Below are positions 45,301-54,361 of a DNA stretch of 58,873 nt, piece after piece. Position 1 is the stretch's first letter; the number at the start of each line of letters is the position of its first letter. The notes under the pieces are model-generated. The model saw nothing but the letters and a program-made list of their open reading frames with translations. It ran no database searches and was not told the origin of the DNA. The position numbers and the translations under genes were made by a program. This DNA comes from Desulfoscipio geothermicus (GTDB lineage: Bacteria > Bacillota > Desulfotomaculia > Desulfotomaculales > Desulfallaceae), in assembly GCA_016841905.1 (NCBI GenBank), contig JAENYF010000019.1:1-58873 (forward strand), written 5' to 3'.

Positions 45301-47189
45301 AGCTTCACATAATTGATTTGGATGAAAGATTTGGTGATAACCATTACCGGAATCTTTATTTGAACATTAAACCTGAGAAAATGGTAGCAAGTGAACATAC
45401 AGCCCAATTAACCACTGAATATGCAGCAGAAGTACAAAATCAATTTATCAATGGTGAAGTCAATGTACTAAGTTGTTCAACTACTTTTGAATTAGGTGTT
45501 GATGTAGGGGAACTGGAAACCGTTTTTATGAAAAACATGCCTCCCACACCAGCCAATTATGCACAACGGGCAGGGCGTGCAGGTCGTCGCACAGATTCCA
45601 CCGCTTATGCATTGACGTTTGCGCGCCTTTCATCACACGATTTTAACGGATTTAAAGATCCGTCTAAAATGATTAGTGGGGTGGTCAAACCACCTTATTT
45701 CGAAGTAGCTAACGAAAAAATAGCTCTACGCCACTTGTACGCCTGTGCATTTGCTCATTTTTGGCGTCAATACCCAAGTTATTTCAAAACGGTGAAAGAC
45801 TTTTTCATGAGTGAACCCGCAGGCCCAGCGTTGTTTCGCCAGTTTCTAGATAGTAAGCCCCAGGCACTCTTTGAAATGCTTCAAGAGGTAACTTCTGATG
45901 CAATCAAACACATGGTTAAATTAGAAAGTTGGGGTTGGGTTGACAATTTATATGGAAAACGTGGGCCGATGACTAAAGTAATCTCTGAACTCACCTATGA
46001 TTTAAGTAGCATCCAACAAGCTATTGATGATGCCCTGAAAAAGGAGCATTATGGCAAGGCAAATACGCTGTCACGTATCCGTAACACCATTACAGAAAGG
46101 CCATTGATCAATTACTTTTCTCAAAAAAACCTTTTGCCCAAATATGGATTCCCGGTGGATGTAGTAGGTCTGGATATAAATCTTCACACCGATGAAGCAA
46201 AGAATATTGACTTAAGTCGTGATTTGCAGATAGCCATCTCGGAATACGCACCGGAAAGCCAAGTCGTGGCTAATGGTAAGTTATGGACAAGCCGTTATGT
46301 GAAAAGGGTTGCCAACCGTGAACTTGTTCGATACAGTTATATCCAATGCCCATGTGGATTTTTCAGAAAAAATCTCGATTTAAAAGAAATTACTTATAGT
46401 AGTTGTCCGGTGTGTGGAAGTAAAAGGGTTCAAAAAGGTACTTTTGTAACACCTGAGTTTGGTTTCATTTCTGATAGTATTGTTGGTGAACCTGGTGATA
46501 CTAAACCAGAAAAAACCTATTCAAGTCGTAAGCATTTTTCAGGGTCAGGCGAGTATCTACAGGAAAAAACCATACTTGTGAGCAAAACTAGGATTGCCCT
46601 GAATACGCAGACACATGGCGTACTAACCGTAATTAATAGCGGAATCGGGTATGGGTTTTATTTATGCAAATTCTGTGGATATGGTAGCATACAGGGAAAA
46701 CCTAAAACTCATAATAATCCCAATGGAATTAAATGTTCCGGTAATTTTGAAAGGGTGTCATTAGGGTATGATTTTGAAACAGATATTCTTGAAATTAGTT
46801 TTATAGATAGAATTTGCGACAAGGAACCCCCAACAGGTTATTGGGAATCGCTGTTGTACAGTATCATTGAAGGCATGTCATCATCTTTGGAAATCAATAG
46901 GGATGATATTGATGGCACACTTCACATTAATAAAGATTTAACACGTTCAATGATTCTATTTGATACTGTACCAGGAGGTGCCGGACATGTTAAAAGGATG
47001 CTGAATGAAGAACAGTTTGTTAAGGCCTTAAAAGAAGCTCGTTCTATCGTAAGCAGCTGTACTTGCGGGGCAGAAAAGAAAGATACCAGTTGCTACAGTT
47101 GTTTGCGGAACTATCATAACCAATACTGCCATGATTATTTAAGAAGGATCTATGCCATTGATGCCCTAAATAAGGTCCTCGATGATTGA
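42354..47189 (+). CDS. Large DEAH-box helicase with C-terminal DUF1998-like cysteine domain (DruE-like)
   Basis: 1611 residues; ATG 42354 preceded by a perfect AAGGAGG. Superfamily 2 motifs in order: Walker A ATGTGSGKTEAF (about 115), LLLYPMNALANDQMKRL (Ia), IDEAHTYTGAKGIEM (DEAH, about 252), MTSASLG (III), LVFSDSRQNAAYF (IV), CSTTFELGVDVGELE (V) and QRAGRAGRRTDSTAYAL (VI, about 1071). Two zinc-type Cys clusters (CNKCNSLYL, CVYCGAIQ...CGICG) interrupt the core. The end has FDTVPGGAGHVKRM and CTCGAEKKDTSCYSCLRNYH, the DUF1998 Cys pattern. Such helicases include MrfA/YprA, DrmB-associated proteins and Druantia DruE; size and context favour DruE-like. It would move on DNA with ATP. Confidence 0.88.
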   Translation: MNLNPVLSSQKIFEKYVSYITTTFRLKDESLNQQINSALNDKFRFSKGPIIEATPPFKTGKSLQQLIDEGILTSSFTELKAASLPMDRNLYLHQEKTIMKICQEHRNAVVATGTGSGKTEAFIIPILNHLLTEKQNHKLTPGVRALLLYPMNALANDQMKRLRELLKNCPEITFGIYTGETEEKYRAAYDKFQRMHQQPPLPNELISREQMRESPPQILLTNYAMLEYLMLRPADNIFFQGPYSNCWKFIVIDEAHTYTGAKGIEMAMLIARLKSTIGIEEGQLTCIMTSASLGNGQDDFSLVADFASKIYREPFEPGDVIGATKRTFTHSAIWGIPEPNLYKNINLWLASVGKDKQELRKILVECQVPETAIEQAYPKENTYADGALYLIMSGDGRVDQTIRSLVDGPMALEELAQKLFPNDEQASLNTAHLIDLCNRLRRHEYEHSLLPARYHYLVKALEGAFIVFTEQPKVYLSRINQVTIDQMDYKAFEIGACNKCNSLYLVGEVSPGKDKPYLYLSETKNRYADAENANLEYFALLEQENEIDQENEDVLLESTQLKIPPFSVYRLCVYCGAIQQDNGTPICDCVHSKTVRLLKVNHKNQKVHKCGICGSINPIYNIVRRFFLSEDAVSSVLATTLYQELPNKQKAQVHNDTMKNDLFGFLDNDTADTLKTVNSHKQLLVFSDSRQNAAYFAPYLSRTYNDLLIKNAMVRTIESQHDLCIANRWTLDDYYYRIDRYVRETAFSSASVETLRRDIWKWIMREFAFVSGANSLENLGLIHFQPNFDGVPVIDNIWRIPDLKKFGFKQEELPILYEYILDQFRVNRAIEYPEYVSPQDPDFAPQNQQGGFWRQKPIGDVRFPRGYSLKSWLPAHEHFSNIRMDFLKKVLSAGSAEVQKSTVQELLDILWESMTDLRSPLVKYIKNELLPKLGKIYKLDPQIYCVAPGMNNPDVTYYQCDTCFKISKTNLRDVCPTYRCEGKLHIIDLDERFGDNHYRNLYLNIKPEKMVASEHTAQLTTEYAAEVQNQFINGEVNVLSCSTTFELGVDVGELETVFMKNMPPTPANYAQRAGRAGRRTDSTAYALTFARLSSHDFNGFKDPSKMISGVVKPPYFEVANEKIALRHLYACAFAHFWRQYPSYFKTVKDFFMSEPAGPALFRQFLDSKPQALFEMLQEVTSDAIKHMVKLESWGWVDNLYGKRGPMTKVISELTYDLSSIQQAIDDALKKEHYGKANTLSRIRNTITERPLINYFSQKNLLPKYGFPVDVVGLDINLHTDEAKNIDLSRDLQIAISEYAPESQVVANGKLWTSRYVKRVANRELVRYSYIQCPCGFFRKNLDLKEITYSSCPVCGSKRVQKGTFVTPEFGFISDSIVGEPGDTKPEKTYSSRKHFSGSGEYLQEKTILVSKTRIALNTQTHGVLTVINSGIGYGFYLCKFCGYGSIQGKPKTHNNPNGIKCSGNFERVSLGYDFETDILEISFIDRICDKEPPTGYWESLLYSIIEGMSSSLEINRDDIDGTLHINKDLTRSMILFDTVPGGAGHVKRMLNEEQFVKALKEARSIVSSCTCGAEKKDTSCYSCLRNYHNQYCHDYLRRIYAIDALNKVLDD

Positions 47190-47540
47190 GGTAATTTATA
47201 TGGATTCGGTGTTATTAATGTCAATTAAAAGTTGCTAATAGTGAATCCGATAAGTTTTCTTTTACGGAGTTTATAAAAAATTTTAAGATCCAAGATAAAT
47301 TTGAGTAATTAGGCAGTATATAGAAGGTATTGCAAAAGGAGATGGTTTTTGCTGACTGGGGTGCTGAAAACTGCTGGTTAGAGACCCTTCTAGGGTACAG
47401 GTATTTACTATAATGGCAGACATCTTAAATTAAATTTTTTATTTTTATGTAAACTGACAAAGGGTGGTAATAATTAATTTGTATAATTAAGTTAGGCCAT
47501 CAAAATGATGGCCTAACTAATTAATAGGGGGTATACAATC
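47190..47540 (+). promoter_or_regulatory. Intergenic region with hairpin between the two modules
   Basis: GTTAGGCCATC (47491-47501) is the exact inverse of GATGGCCTAAC (47507-47517); flanking AT pairs lengthen the stem to about 17. It ends 23 bp before the next start codon. A TATAAT (47482-47487) sits just ahead without a good -35. It may mark a terminator of the first module or control the second; it is the only large gap inside the cluster. The rest (47190-47480) holds short scraps and no gene. Confidence 0.45.
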
Positions 47541-48659
47541 ATGAAAGAGATTTTAAGATGGTATTCCAATACTCTTGATAAGGATAAGCTAAATAAATTT
47601 TTTAGATTAACCGGCATTGAAATTCCAGGCTTCAGAAAAAAGGTAGATAAAGCACCTGTGCAGATCATGCGAAAGAAATTTAGCGGTGTTTGTATTGATG
47701 TTCCACGCGATAGGTTGATGTCCTTTTTATCTATCCTAAATGAAGAGCTTTATGACGAGATAAACGAGTTAAGCATAGCTGAAATCATGGCAGAAGAAAT
47801 AGAACTAATCGGAAAATACAATTTACCTGACTATGTATTGGGTTTGCTGGCCATGTCGGAGATGGAGGATTTTGATCATATCAATGAACATATTAACCAG
47901 CTGATCATTGATGTTGACCAGCAAGAAAATCAAATTGATGATGTTGATGCTAAAGAAACATTGGTTGATATTAATGCCACAACAGAAAAAGAAAGTAAAA
48001 TCTTAAGAAAAAAACTTAAAGATAAAACTCAGCAATTAGAACAAGCCACTAATCAAATTCAGAAATTAAATAGCACAATAACTAGAATTAAAGAAAAAAA
48101 TAAAAAACAGCTGGGAGATATGGCCAAAGCCTACGAACGAACAAATACAGAGCTTGAAGAAGCAATAACATCCCAGAATGAAGCGTTGAATCGAAAAAGA
48201 AAGTTAGAAGTACAGCTTGGAGAAATGAATAATGCCATAAATCAGTTAACTACTGAGAATGAGGGGCTTAAAAAGAAGTTGGCTGAACAAGAAGTTTTGT
48301 TAAATATCTGGCAGGCAAAACATCCTGGGGAGAAACTTAATAATAAAACGCTGCGAGTTATTTTCCTGGGAGACAAGTCTAACCGAGTAATAAACGTTGT
48401 TTCGGGAGTGGTTGTAGATAAAACCTGTGTTGATTTTGATGATGTAGATGTGATTTGCAGTAGCGAGGATCATATCAAGGAGTATGATGTAGCATTTTTA
48501 TTATCCAGTCGGTGTACCTTTGAGCAGCGGCGAAAGATACTAAAAAATTTTAACAGCTGTCAAATTAAAATTAATGAGATACCTAATATAAAAAGCAGTG
48601 AAGATATTATAAATCAATTAATAACCGATCTTTCTAAAGATAAAAGACGTGCCATTTAG
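47541..48659 (+). CDS. Coiled-coil protein with DUF2325-like C-terminal domain
   Basis: 372 residues. The N-terminal 150 residues are a mixed alpha domain (LRWYSNTLDKDKLNKFFRLT), residues 155-265 a coiled coil (KLKDKTQQLEQATNQIQKLN), and residues 275-372 a small Rossmann-like domain: TLRVIFLGDKSNRVINVVSG, then DVAFLLSSRCTFEQRRKILK. The last part resembles DUF2325-type domains. It starts the second module and is 21 bp before the McrB-like gene. Coiled-coil partners of McrBC-like nucleases are known from CoCoNuT-type systems, where they are thought to help recognise targets; the likeness is of architecture only. Confidence 0.65.
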   Translation: MKEILRWYSNTLDKDKLNKFFRLTGIEIPGFRKKVDKAPVQIMRKKFSGVCIDVPRDRLMSFLSILNEELYDEINELSIAEIMAEEIELIGKYNLPDYVLGLLAMSEMEDFDHINEHINQLIIDVDQQENQIDDVDAKETLVDINATTEKESKILRKKLKDKTQQLEQATNQIQKLNSTITRIKEKNKKQLGDMAKAYERTNTELEEAITSQNEALNRKRKLEVQLGEMNNAINQLTTENEGLKKKLAEQEVLLNIWQAKHPGEKLNNKTLRVIFLGDKSNRVINVVSGVVVDKTCVDFDDVDVICSSEDHIKEYDVAFLLSSRCTFEQRRKILKNFNSCQIKINEIPNIKSSEDIINQLITDLSKDKRRAI

Positions 48660-48680
48660 TTTCCAAGGAGGACAATGTAA

Positions 48681-50717
48681 ATGAGTGAAGAGTTGAACTG
48701 TATTTTGGTTGGTATTCTAGCTGAACCAGAAGACCTTATGCTTGAAAGAGATTTTGTTGTATTTGTTAATAGTATTAATGAGCTTCAGTTTGCCTTAAAG
48801 ATAATATCTGATGGACCTGATTTTTTACCTTTAGATAAACCAATAACTTGTTATGCCAACAAATTTACTGATTATGACTTTATCGATAACTATTATGATG
48901 AGCTGCCTATGAGGGCTAAGTCTTTTGAAGATTTCATTAAGGATAAAGTGGTCTTATTTCGCCCTGTTCAACAATATAAAAAAGGTGAGATTTTATATTC
49001 TGCTGAGCCTGTTATGGTTTTACCGAAGCCCCCTAGCATAAATAGGAATAGCAGGCTAATCCCTATGCTTTATTTGAATGAGAGAGACTACGAAGATTGC
49101 GATAAGCTAATTGTAAACAGACAACCTGTAGGACCATTCCGCTATTTCCCTGGACAAATGCCTATAGCAGATCCTATTTATATCCATATTAATGGTTATT
49201 TATATGGAGATTTTGCTTTTAGGGTAGAAAGGCATAATAAGTGGCTCTTTAATTATAAAAATAACCTAAAGCGTGTTCAATGCGACTTTTTTGAATATGA
49301 AAATGTAATTACCTATAAAGATGTAGCATTTGTTGAATCTTATTTATACCTGCAGGATTTCGCAAAACTATTAGAAGCTGATGGTGAAAAGGTAGAAATC
49401 TTAGATGCACCCTTACCCAAAGATGTTCAGTTTGATCCAGGTACTAAAAAAGAAATTGAGCATAGTGCTGATGTTCATGCCAAGTCGCCAAAGACAGCTG
49501 CCGTGAAAGTCATTGATGCATTGGAACCCGGCTTGCAAGGAGTCATAAATGATGCTACTGGTAATCAAGAGGAACCGGTAATGGGAGTCGGCTTAGAAGA
49601 AGTCGAGTTTATCAACAGGTTAATTAAACACTGTCGTTTATCAGGTCTGCTTTATGATGAGGATGATTTATATAATTTCCATATAGACTTAAAGATCAAT
49701 AATTTTGTTATTATTGCCGGCATGTCGGGAACAGGGAAATCAAGGTTGGTTGATTTATACGCTGAAGCACTGGGATTAACCCGGGATGATTCCCAGGGCA
49801 GGTTCAGTTTTATACCGGTAAGGCCAACATGGACAGATGAAACGGATTTAATTGGTTTTTTGGACACCTCCAATAACATATATAGACCGGCGGATACTGG
49901 TTTGCTGAACCTCTTGTTGGAAGCGGAAAAAAACTGGGACAAACTGTATCTGGTGTGCTTTGATGAAATGAATCTGGCCAGAATAGAACATTATTTTGCT
50001 CAGTTCTTAAGTGTTTTGGAACTCCCCGCAGAAAAGCGGGTGCTGCAATTATATAATCCTGAAATGGCAGAACGTGTATATAATTCTCACCAATATCCAC
50101 CTCAGGTCAAGCTTGGTCGCAATGTATTAATGGTGGGAACGGTTAACATTGATGAATCAACTTACGCATTTAGCGATAAAGTACTGGACCGGGCCAGCAT
50201 ACTTCGTTTAAAGGTGTTGCCTTTTGTCAGGTTGGCTGAGTTAATTGAAGGGTTGAAAACCAATACACCCAATATAAATCCAGAAATTTTAGCCACACAA
50301 TACCTCAACTGGGTAAACCAAAGCGGATTTTCGCTTAATGCAAGTGAAAATGAGTTTTTGTATAAATTACACGAGATAATTAACAAAGTTGATGCCAGAA
50401 AAGGTATTGGTTATCGCAGCCTGCGTCATATAGATGATTACTTGCGCAATATACCCCGGCATGAACAGGGGCCCATTTTAAATCGCGCGAAAGCTTTTGA
50501 CTATCAGCTTGTGCAAAAGGTACTTCCTATGTTGCGCGGGTCACAGGAACAATTGCTCAAATTAATTGGTATTTATAATGAAACGACGGATGAGGTAGAA
50601 GATAGCGAAATTTTGAAATTGATGGATGAATACAACAATATCAGCGATTATAGTTACAGCCGCGCTGAAATTAAGCAGAAAGCCAAGGAATTAAGGTGGT
50701 TTGGTTATGCATCCTGA
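48681..50717 (+). CDS. McrB-like AAA+ GTPase/ATPase
   Basis: 678 residues. AAGGAGG lies upstream of ATG 48681. The N-terminal 320 residues are a probable target-binding region with no family recognised. The AAA+ domain follows: Walker A IAGMSGTGKSRLVDLYAEA (about 346), Walker B with the McrB signature VCFDEMNLARIEHYFAQ (about 427), and GTVNIDESTYAFSDKVLDRA (sensor/arginine-finger part). Family members form rings that translocate DNA or RNA and drive the McrC-type nuclease, whose gene overlaps this one by 11 bp. The DEMNLAR motif makes the McrB assignment firm. Confidence 0.9.
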   Translation: MSEELNCILVGILAEPEDLMLERDFVVFVNSINELQFALKIISDGPDFLPLDKPITCYANKFTDYDFIDNYYDELPMRAKSFEDFIKDKVVLFRPVQQYKKGEILYSAEPVMVLPKPPSINRNSRLIPMLYLNERDYEDCDKLIVNRQPVGPFRYFPGQMPIADPIYIHINGYLYGDFAFRVERHNKWLFNYKNNLKRVQCDFFEYENVITYKDVAFVESYLYLQDFAKLLEADGEKVEILDAPLPKDVQFDPGTKKEIEHSADVHAKSPKTAAVKVIDALEPGLQGVINDATGNQEEPVMGVGLEEVEFINRLIKHCRLSGLLYDEDDLYNFHIDLKINNFVIIAGMSGTGKSRLVDLYAEALGLTRDDSQGRFSFIPVRPTWTDETDLIGFLDTSNNIYRPADTGLLNLLLEAEKNWDKLYLVCFDEMNLARIEHYFAQFLSVLELPAEKRVLQLYNPEMAERVYNSHQYPPQVKLGRNVLMVGTVNIDESTYAFSDKVLDRASILRLKVLPFVRLAELIEGLKTNTPNINPEILATQYLNWVNQSGFSLNASENEFLYKLHEIINKVDARKGIGYRSLRHIDDYLRNIPRHEQGPILNRAKAFDYQLVQKVLPMLRGSQEQLLKLIGIYNETTDEVEDSEILKLMDEYNNISDYSYSRAEIKQKAKELRWFGYAS

Positions 50718-52521
50718 TGGATTATCTTTCCGCGTCATTTTGCACATTGGCAGCAAAGAAAAGAATTATTTCATTCCGTTAAACAGTTTTTGCAGCAAAG
50801 AAAAAGACGCCGTTATTGATTCCACATATTTATTGGAATTTAGTTATGTGAGTTTGGAATTTACTCCGGGCGATGGTATTGAAATACCGGATAATGCCCG
50901 GTTATACATGGACGGGCTGGATGGTTTGGGTAACCACCAAATTAAGCGCGATTATGACGGGGCCTACCTTGATTGTCCTAGTAATATGCCTCTATACAAC
51001 CAGATAGAAAACTATCCCTGGATTCCCGGTCAGTATCGAGTGAAGGTGATCTGGGGGGATAGTTCGTATTTCACCATATTAAAAGTTAAGGCTAAGCAAA
51101 TCAGTGATCGTCAACTAGAGGTTATGCGGCAAGAATTGGAGGACTGTGTTAGAGGTTTAGCTATTGATGTGGCTTTGCCCAGGCGTGGTCTAGGTACTTC
51201 CGACATTATGCAAGCTTTGCCGGTGCTTTTTTATCAGTATAGCTTGTTGGAAAAAGAATTTCCGCGGCTTTATTCCGGTGTGCTGGATATTTTACAAAAG
51301 CCCCACCAACAAGTAATTAAGGAACATGATATAGTTCCTGAACATAAGGCCAGGGTTTGGGATAATCGCACTTTATATTGGTTGAACTCTGAACATGGCA
51401 TGCGAAAGAACGGCGGTTCAAACCGGCGTCCCAAATATGTCCTGGCGCCGCGAAGTAAAATAAATTATGATTTGTCCGAAAATCAATGGCTTAAAAAAAT
51501 ACTCTTCGGTTTTATCCAGGTATGCAGCCGGATTCAAAAAGCAATTGAAAACACACTTAACCTTAAAAAAGGTGTATTAACAGAAGAAGAACGATACATG
51601 CCGGGTCATGCAAGTATACTCAAGCGCAGGCAAAAAGAAATCGATCATTTGTATAAAGATCTGGAACGCTGTAATAGACTGCAGGGGCGTCTATGGCAGC
51701 TATTAAATCATCATTTCTTCACTGGTGTTAAAAGCAAAATAGGTCTTATCCCCATAACCCCCGGCTTATTACAGGATTATCGATATTTTGGTGTTTTTCG
51801 GTTTTGGCAGCAATTATGCCTGAATTCTGAAATACAGGTACAGTCTGCAACTGAGTATCAGTGGAAACGCTCTGATTTGCTTTACGAATATTGGATTTTC
51901 GTTAAAATGTTGGAAATTTTAAAGAAGATCGGGTTTCAACCCGTGGAAGGTTGGATTTATTCCAACACATGGAGATTTGGCGAGCCCATGTTTATACCCA
52001 GCATTGAACCGGATACCAAAGTAAGCTTAACGAAAGGTAAATGGCGTTTTGATTTAATATACGATCAAAGTATACCTTACGAGAGTAAAATAGCGAGCGA
52101 GAAGGGCATTCCCATATGGAGTGAAAACGAGAACAACAGGCCCGATTTGCGTCTGGATGTTTATGACCATGAAGAATATTCTCAATCCTTCATTTTCGAG
52201 GTGAAATATCGCAAGCTTCAAAATGTGTGGAATACTTTGGTGGAAAATGACCGAAGAAAATGGACTGAGAACATGCGCCAGCTACTAAATTACCGCATCG
52301 GTTTATCCAGTGTTACTGATTATAGAATCAGGCCGGTAGATGAAGTAATCGCGTTTTACCCCGGTGATAATGCCAATGATGCGCAGTTAACAATAGATAA
52401 ATATAGAATTACGCTGATAAAATTCAGGCCGGGTGGGGATAACCAGCATGTATTAGCCTATTTAAGAGATAGCTTGTTCAAAAAAATAATAGAGGACGAT
52501 GAAAAAGAAGCGATTGTTTAG
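50707..52521 (+). CDS. DUF2357/McrC-like PD-(D/E)XK nuclease
   Basis: 604 residues from ATG 50707, with AAGGTGG upstream; TTG 50701 adds two residues. The N-terminal half is the DUF2357-type region with beta strands. The nuclease core is near residues 440-500: WRFDLIYDQS, NRPDLRLDVYDHEEYS and FIFEVKYRKLQN, i.e. D...D...E-x-K of the PD-(D/E)XK fold. Its 5' end overlaps the McrB-like gene by 11 bp, the usual McrBC-type pairing. It ends the cluster. Likely cuts nucleic acid when driven by the AAA+ partner. Confidence 0.87.
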   Translation: MHPDGLSFRVILHIGSKEKNYFIPLNSFCSKEKDAVIDSTYLLEFSYVSLEFTPGDGIEIPDNARLYMDGLDGLGNHQIKRDYDGAYLDCPSNMPLYNQIENYPWIPGQYRVKVIWGDSSYFTILKVKAKQISDRQLEVMRQELEDCVRGLAIDVALPRRGLGTSDIMQALPVLFYQYSLLEKEFPRLYSGVLDILQKPHQQVIKEHDIVPEHKARVWDNRTLYWLNSEHGMRKNGGSNRRPKYVLAPRSKINYDLSENQWLKKILFGFIQVCSRIQKAIENTLNLKKGVLTEEERYMPGHASILKRRQKEIDHLYKDLERCNRLQGRLWQLLNHHFFTGVKSKIGLIPITPGLLQDYRYFGVFRFWQQLCLNSEIQVQSATEYQWKRSDLLYEYWIFVKMLEILKKIGFQPVEGWIYSNTWRFGEPMFIPSIEPDTKVSLTKGKWRFDLIYDQSIPYESKIASEKGIPIWSENENNRPDLRLDVYDHEEYSQSFIFEVKYRKLQNVWNTLVENDRRKWTENMRQLLNYRIGLSSVTDYRIRPVDEVIAFYPGDNANDAQLTIDKYRITLIKFRPGGDNQHVLAYLRDSLFKKIIEDDEKEAIV

Positions 52522-52710
52522 AATCTTACAATATATTGGGTATACTTACGAACATTATTTTTCTTTAGAAATTATAATAACATAAGGTTTTTTAGGTTGC
52601 TGTCGGCATTACTCTTGACTATAAGATGATGGTGCGTGAAGCTAGGTTTAGAGTAATTTAAAATGAATATGGGGACTCTGACCATAGTAAAAAAAAGAGA
52701 AAGGGTGAAA

Positions 52711-53883
52711 ATGATGAATGCTTTCGTATATGATATTCCAACAAAAGTATATTTCGGTGAAAACCAACTAAAACACCTGGGCGCCGAATCAAGCAAATTC
52801 GGCAAAAAAGTACTTTTGACTTATGGTGGAGGTTCCATCAAGAAGTTTGGGCTTTATGACAAAATTATTGAGGAGATAAATAAAGCAGGTTTAGAGCTTT
52901 ATGAATTGTCCGGAATTGACCCAAATCCAAGAGTATCCTCCGTAAACGCAGGTGCTGATATATGCAAGAAAGAAAATATAGATGTTCTTCTTGCTGTAGG
53001 TGGAGGATCGGTTATAGATTGTACAAAATATATTGGTGCGGCTGCTTATTATGATGGAGATGCCTGGGATATCCTGCTTAAGAAGGTCCCGGTAAAAAAA
53101 TGCCTGCCCATCATTACCGTGCTAACCCTGGCAGCAACGGGTTCTGAAATGGATGCTGGCGGCGTTATCAGCAATCCCGAAACAAATGATAAAATTGGTC
53201 TGATTTTTCCTGTCATGCAACCTAAGGTTTCCTTCTTGGATCCAACACTCACCTATACTGTGAACAAATTCCATACAGCATGTGGAGCCGCAGATATACT
53301 AAGCCACATCTTTGAAGTGTATTTTAGTATGGACCAGGATTTGTATATGCTGGATTGTGTTATGGAAGGTCTTATGAAGACCGTCCTAAAGTATACGCCG
53401 GTTGCCCTGGCAGAACCTGAAAATTATGAAGCACGTGCCAATCTGATGTGGGCCTCTTCATGGGCGATCAATGGCTTTATCAATGGCGGCAAGCGTCAGG
53501 CATGGAGCTGTCATCCCATGGAACATGAGCTCTCGGCATTTTACGATATTACACACGGACTGGGGCTTGCCATACTGACGCCAAGATGGATGGAATATAC
53601 TCTAAATGAAAATACAGTAAGTAAATTCTATCATTTTGGCGTAAATGTATTTGGTATTGATGAGTCCTTACCACATATGGAAGCCGCTAAGAAGAGTATT
53701 GATTTGCTTAAAGAATTCTTCTTTGAGACTTTAGGGCTGCAGAGTACCCTTACTGAAATTGGTATCGATGATGCAAACTTTAAAATTATGGCCAAGAAAG
53801 CTGCAACTTTGGGGAGCACCAAATATGCCTTCCAGCCTTTAGCAGCTGAAGATATTGAAAAGATATTCAGGATGTGTTTGTAA
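52711..53883 (+). CDS. Iron-containing alcohol dehydrogenase (butanol dehydrogenase-like)
   Basis: 390 residues from ATG 52711 (AAAGGGTG upstream). The typical start is MNAFVYDIPTKVYFGENQL. The NAD(P)-binding loop is VLLAVGGGSVIDCTK. The metal site is AADILSHIFEVYF, with Asp and His, then WSCHPMEHELSAFYDITHGL, with two further His. Also seen is LTLAATGSEMD. It fits the BdhA/YqhD branch of group III dehydrogenases, which reduce aldehydes with NAD(P)H. Alone with its own promoter region; unrelated to the defence-like cluster. Confidence 0.93.
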   Translation: MMNAFVYDIPTKVYFGENQLKHLGAESSKFGKKVLLTYGGGSIKKFGLYDKIIEEINKAGLELYELSGIDPNPRVSSVNAGADICKKENIDVLLAVGGGSVIDCTKYIGAAAYYDGDAWDILLKKVPVKKCLPIITVLTLAATGSEMDAGGVISNPETNDKIGLIFPVMQPKVSFLDPTLTYTVNKFHTACGAADILSHIFEVYFSMDQDLYMLDCVMEGLMKTVLKYTPVALAEPENYEARANLMWASSWAINGFINGGKRQAWSCHPMEHELSAFYDITHGLGLAILTPRWMEYTLNENTVSKFYHFGVNVFGIDESLPHMEAAKKSIDLLKEFFFETLGLQSTLTEIGIDDANFKIMAKKAATLGSTKYAFQPLAAEDIEKIFRMCL

Positions 53884-53950
53884 GATAGGTATTCTATGTC
53901 ACTTCGAATCACCACTGGTTGGAGGATGAGTATGCCGTACCCGGGTACTA

Positions 53951-54221
53951 TGGATTCTTTACATATTCGTTGTTTTAGACTACACATCGCAGGAAACACT
54001 TATGGAACCAAGAAAGCCGGTGATTGGCGGCAAGTACTGCCATTTCAAGAATAAAATGTACCAGTTGCTGACGGTTGCCACTTGTCTATCAGGCACTGTA
54101 TGACGATTTTAGGGTATATATTCGTCCCTACGATATGTTTTTAAGTGAAGTGGACCATGTGAAATACCCAAAGGTCAGCAAAAATATCGTTTTGACCCTG
54201 GTGCAGGAGCCGGAACGTTGA
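53951..54221 (+). pseudogene. Broken DUF1653 gene (left copy of a direct repeat)
   Basis: ATG 54002 opens MEPRKPVIGGKYCHFKNKMY, identical to the intact start at 58699. A 26-bp deletion near 54081 shifts the frame and ends it at 54103; the original frame resumes with [20 protein letters not shown] to about 54221. The upstream 50 bp are also shared with the right copy. Confidence 0.8.
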
Positions 54222-54361
54222 TGATGGAATCTTAAATCATCGGATCAGCCGGCCGCTGGCAATATTAAGTAAATTAATATGACATGAACCGGTTACGGCA
54301 AAAGCACAAGAACCTTTCTGGTAAAAAACACATAAAATGGACCAGAAAGGAGTGAATATCG

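Noticed and set aside
42354-47189. Considered as DISARM (DrmA/DrmB)
   Set aside because: No methyltransferase or PLD-type gene is next to it, and helicase and DUF1998 parts are in one chain.
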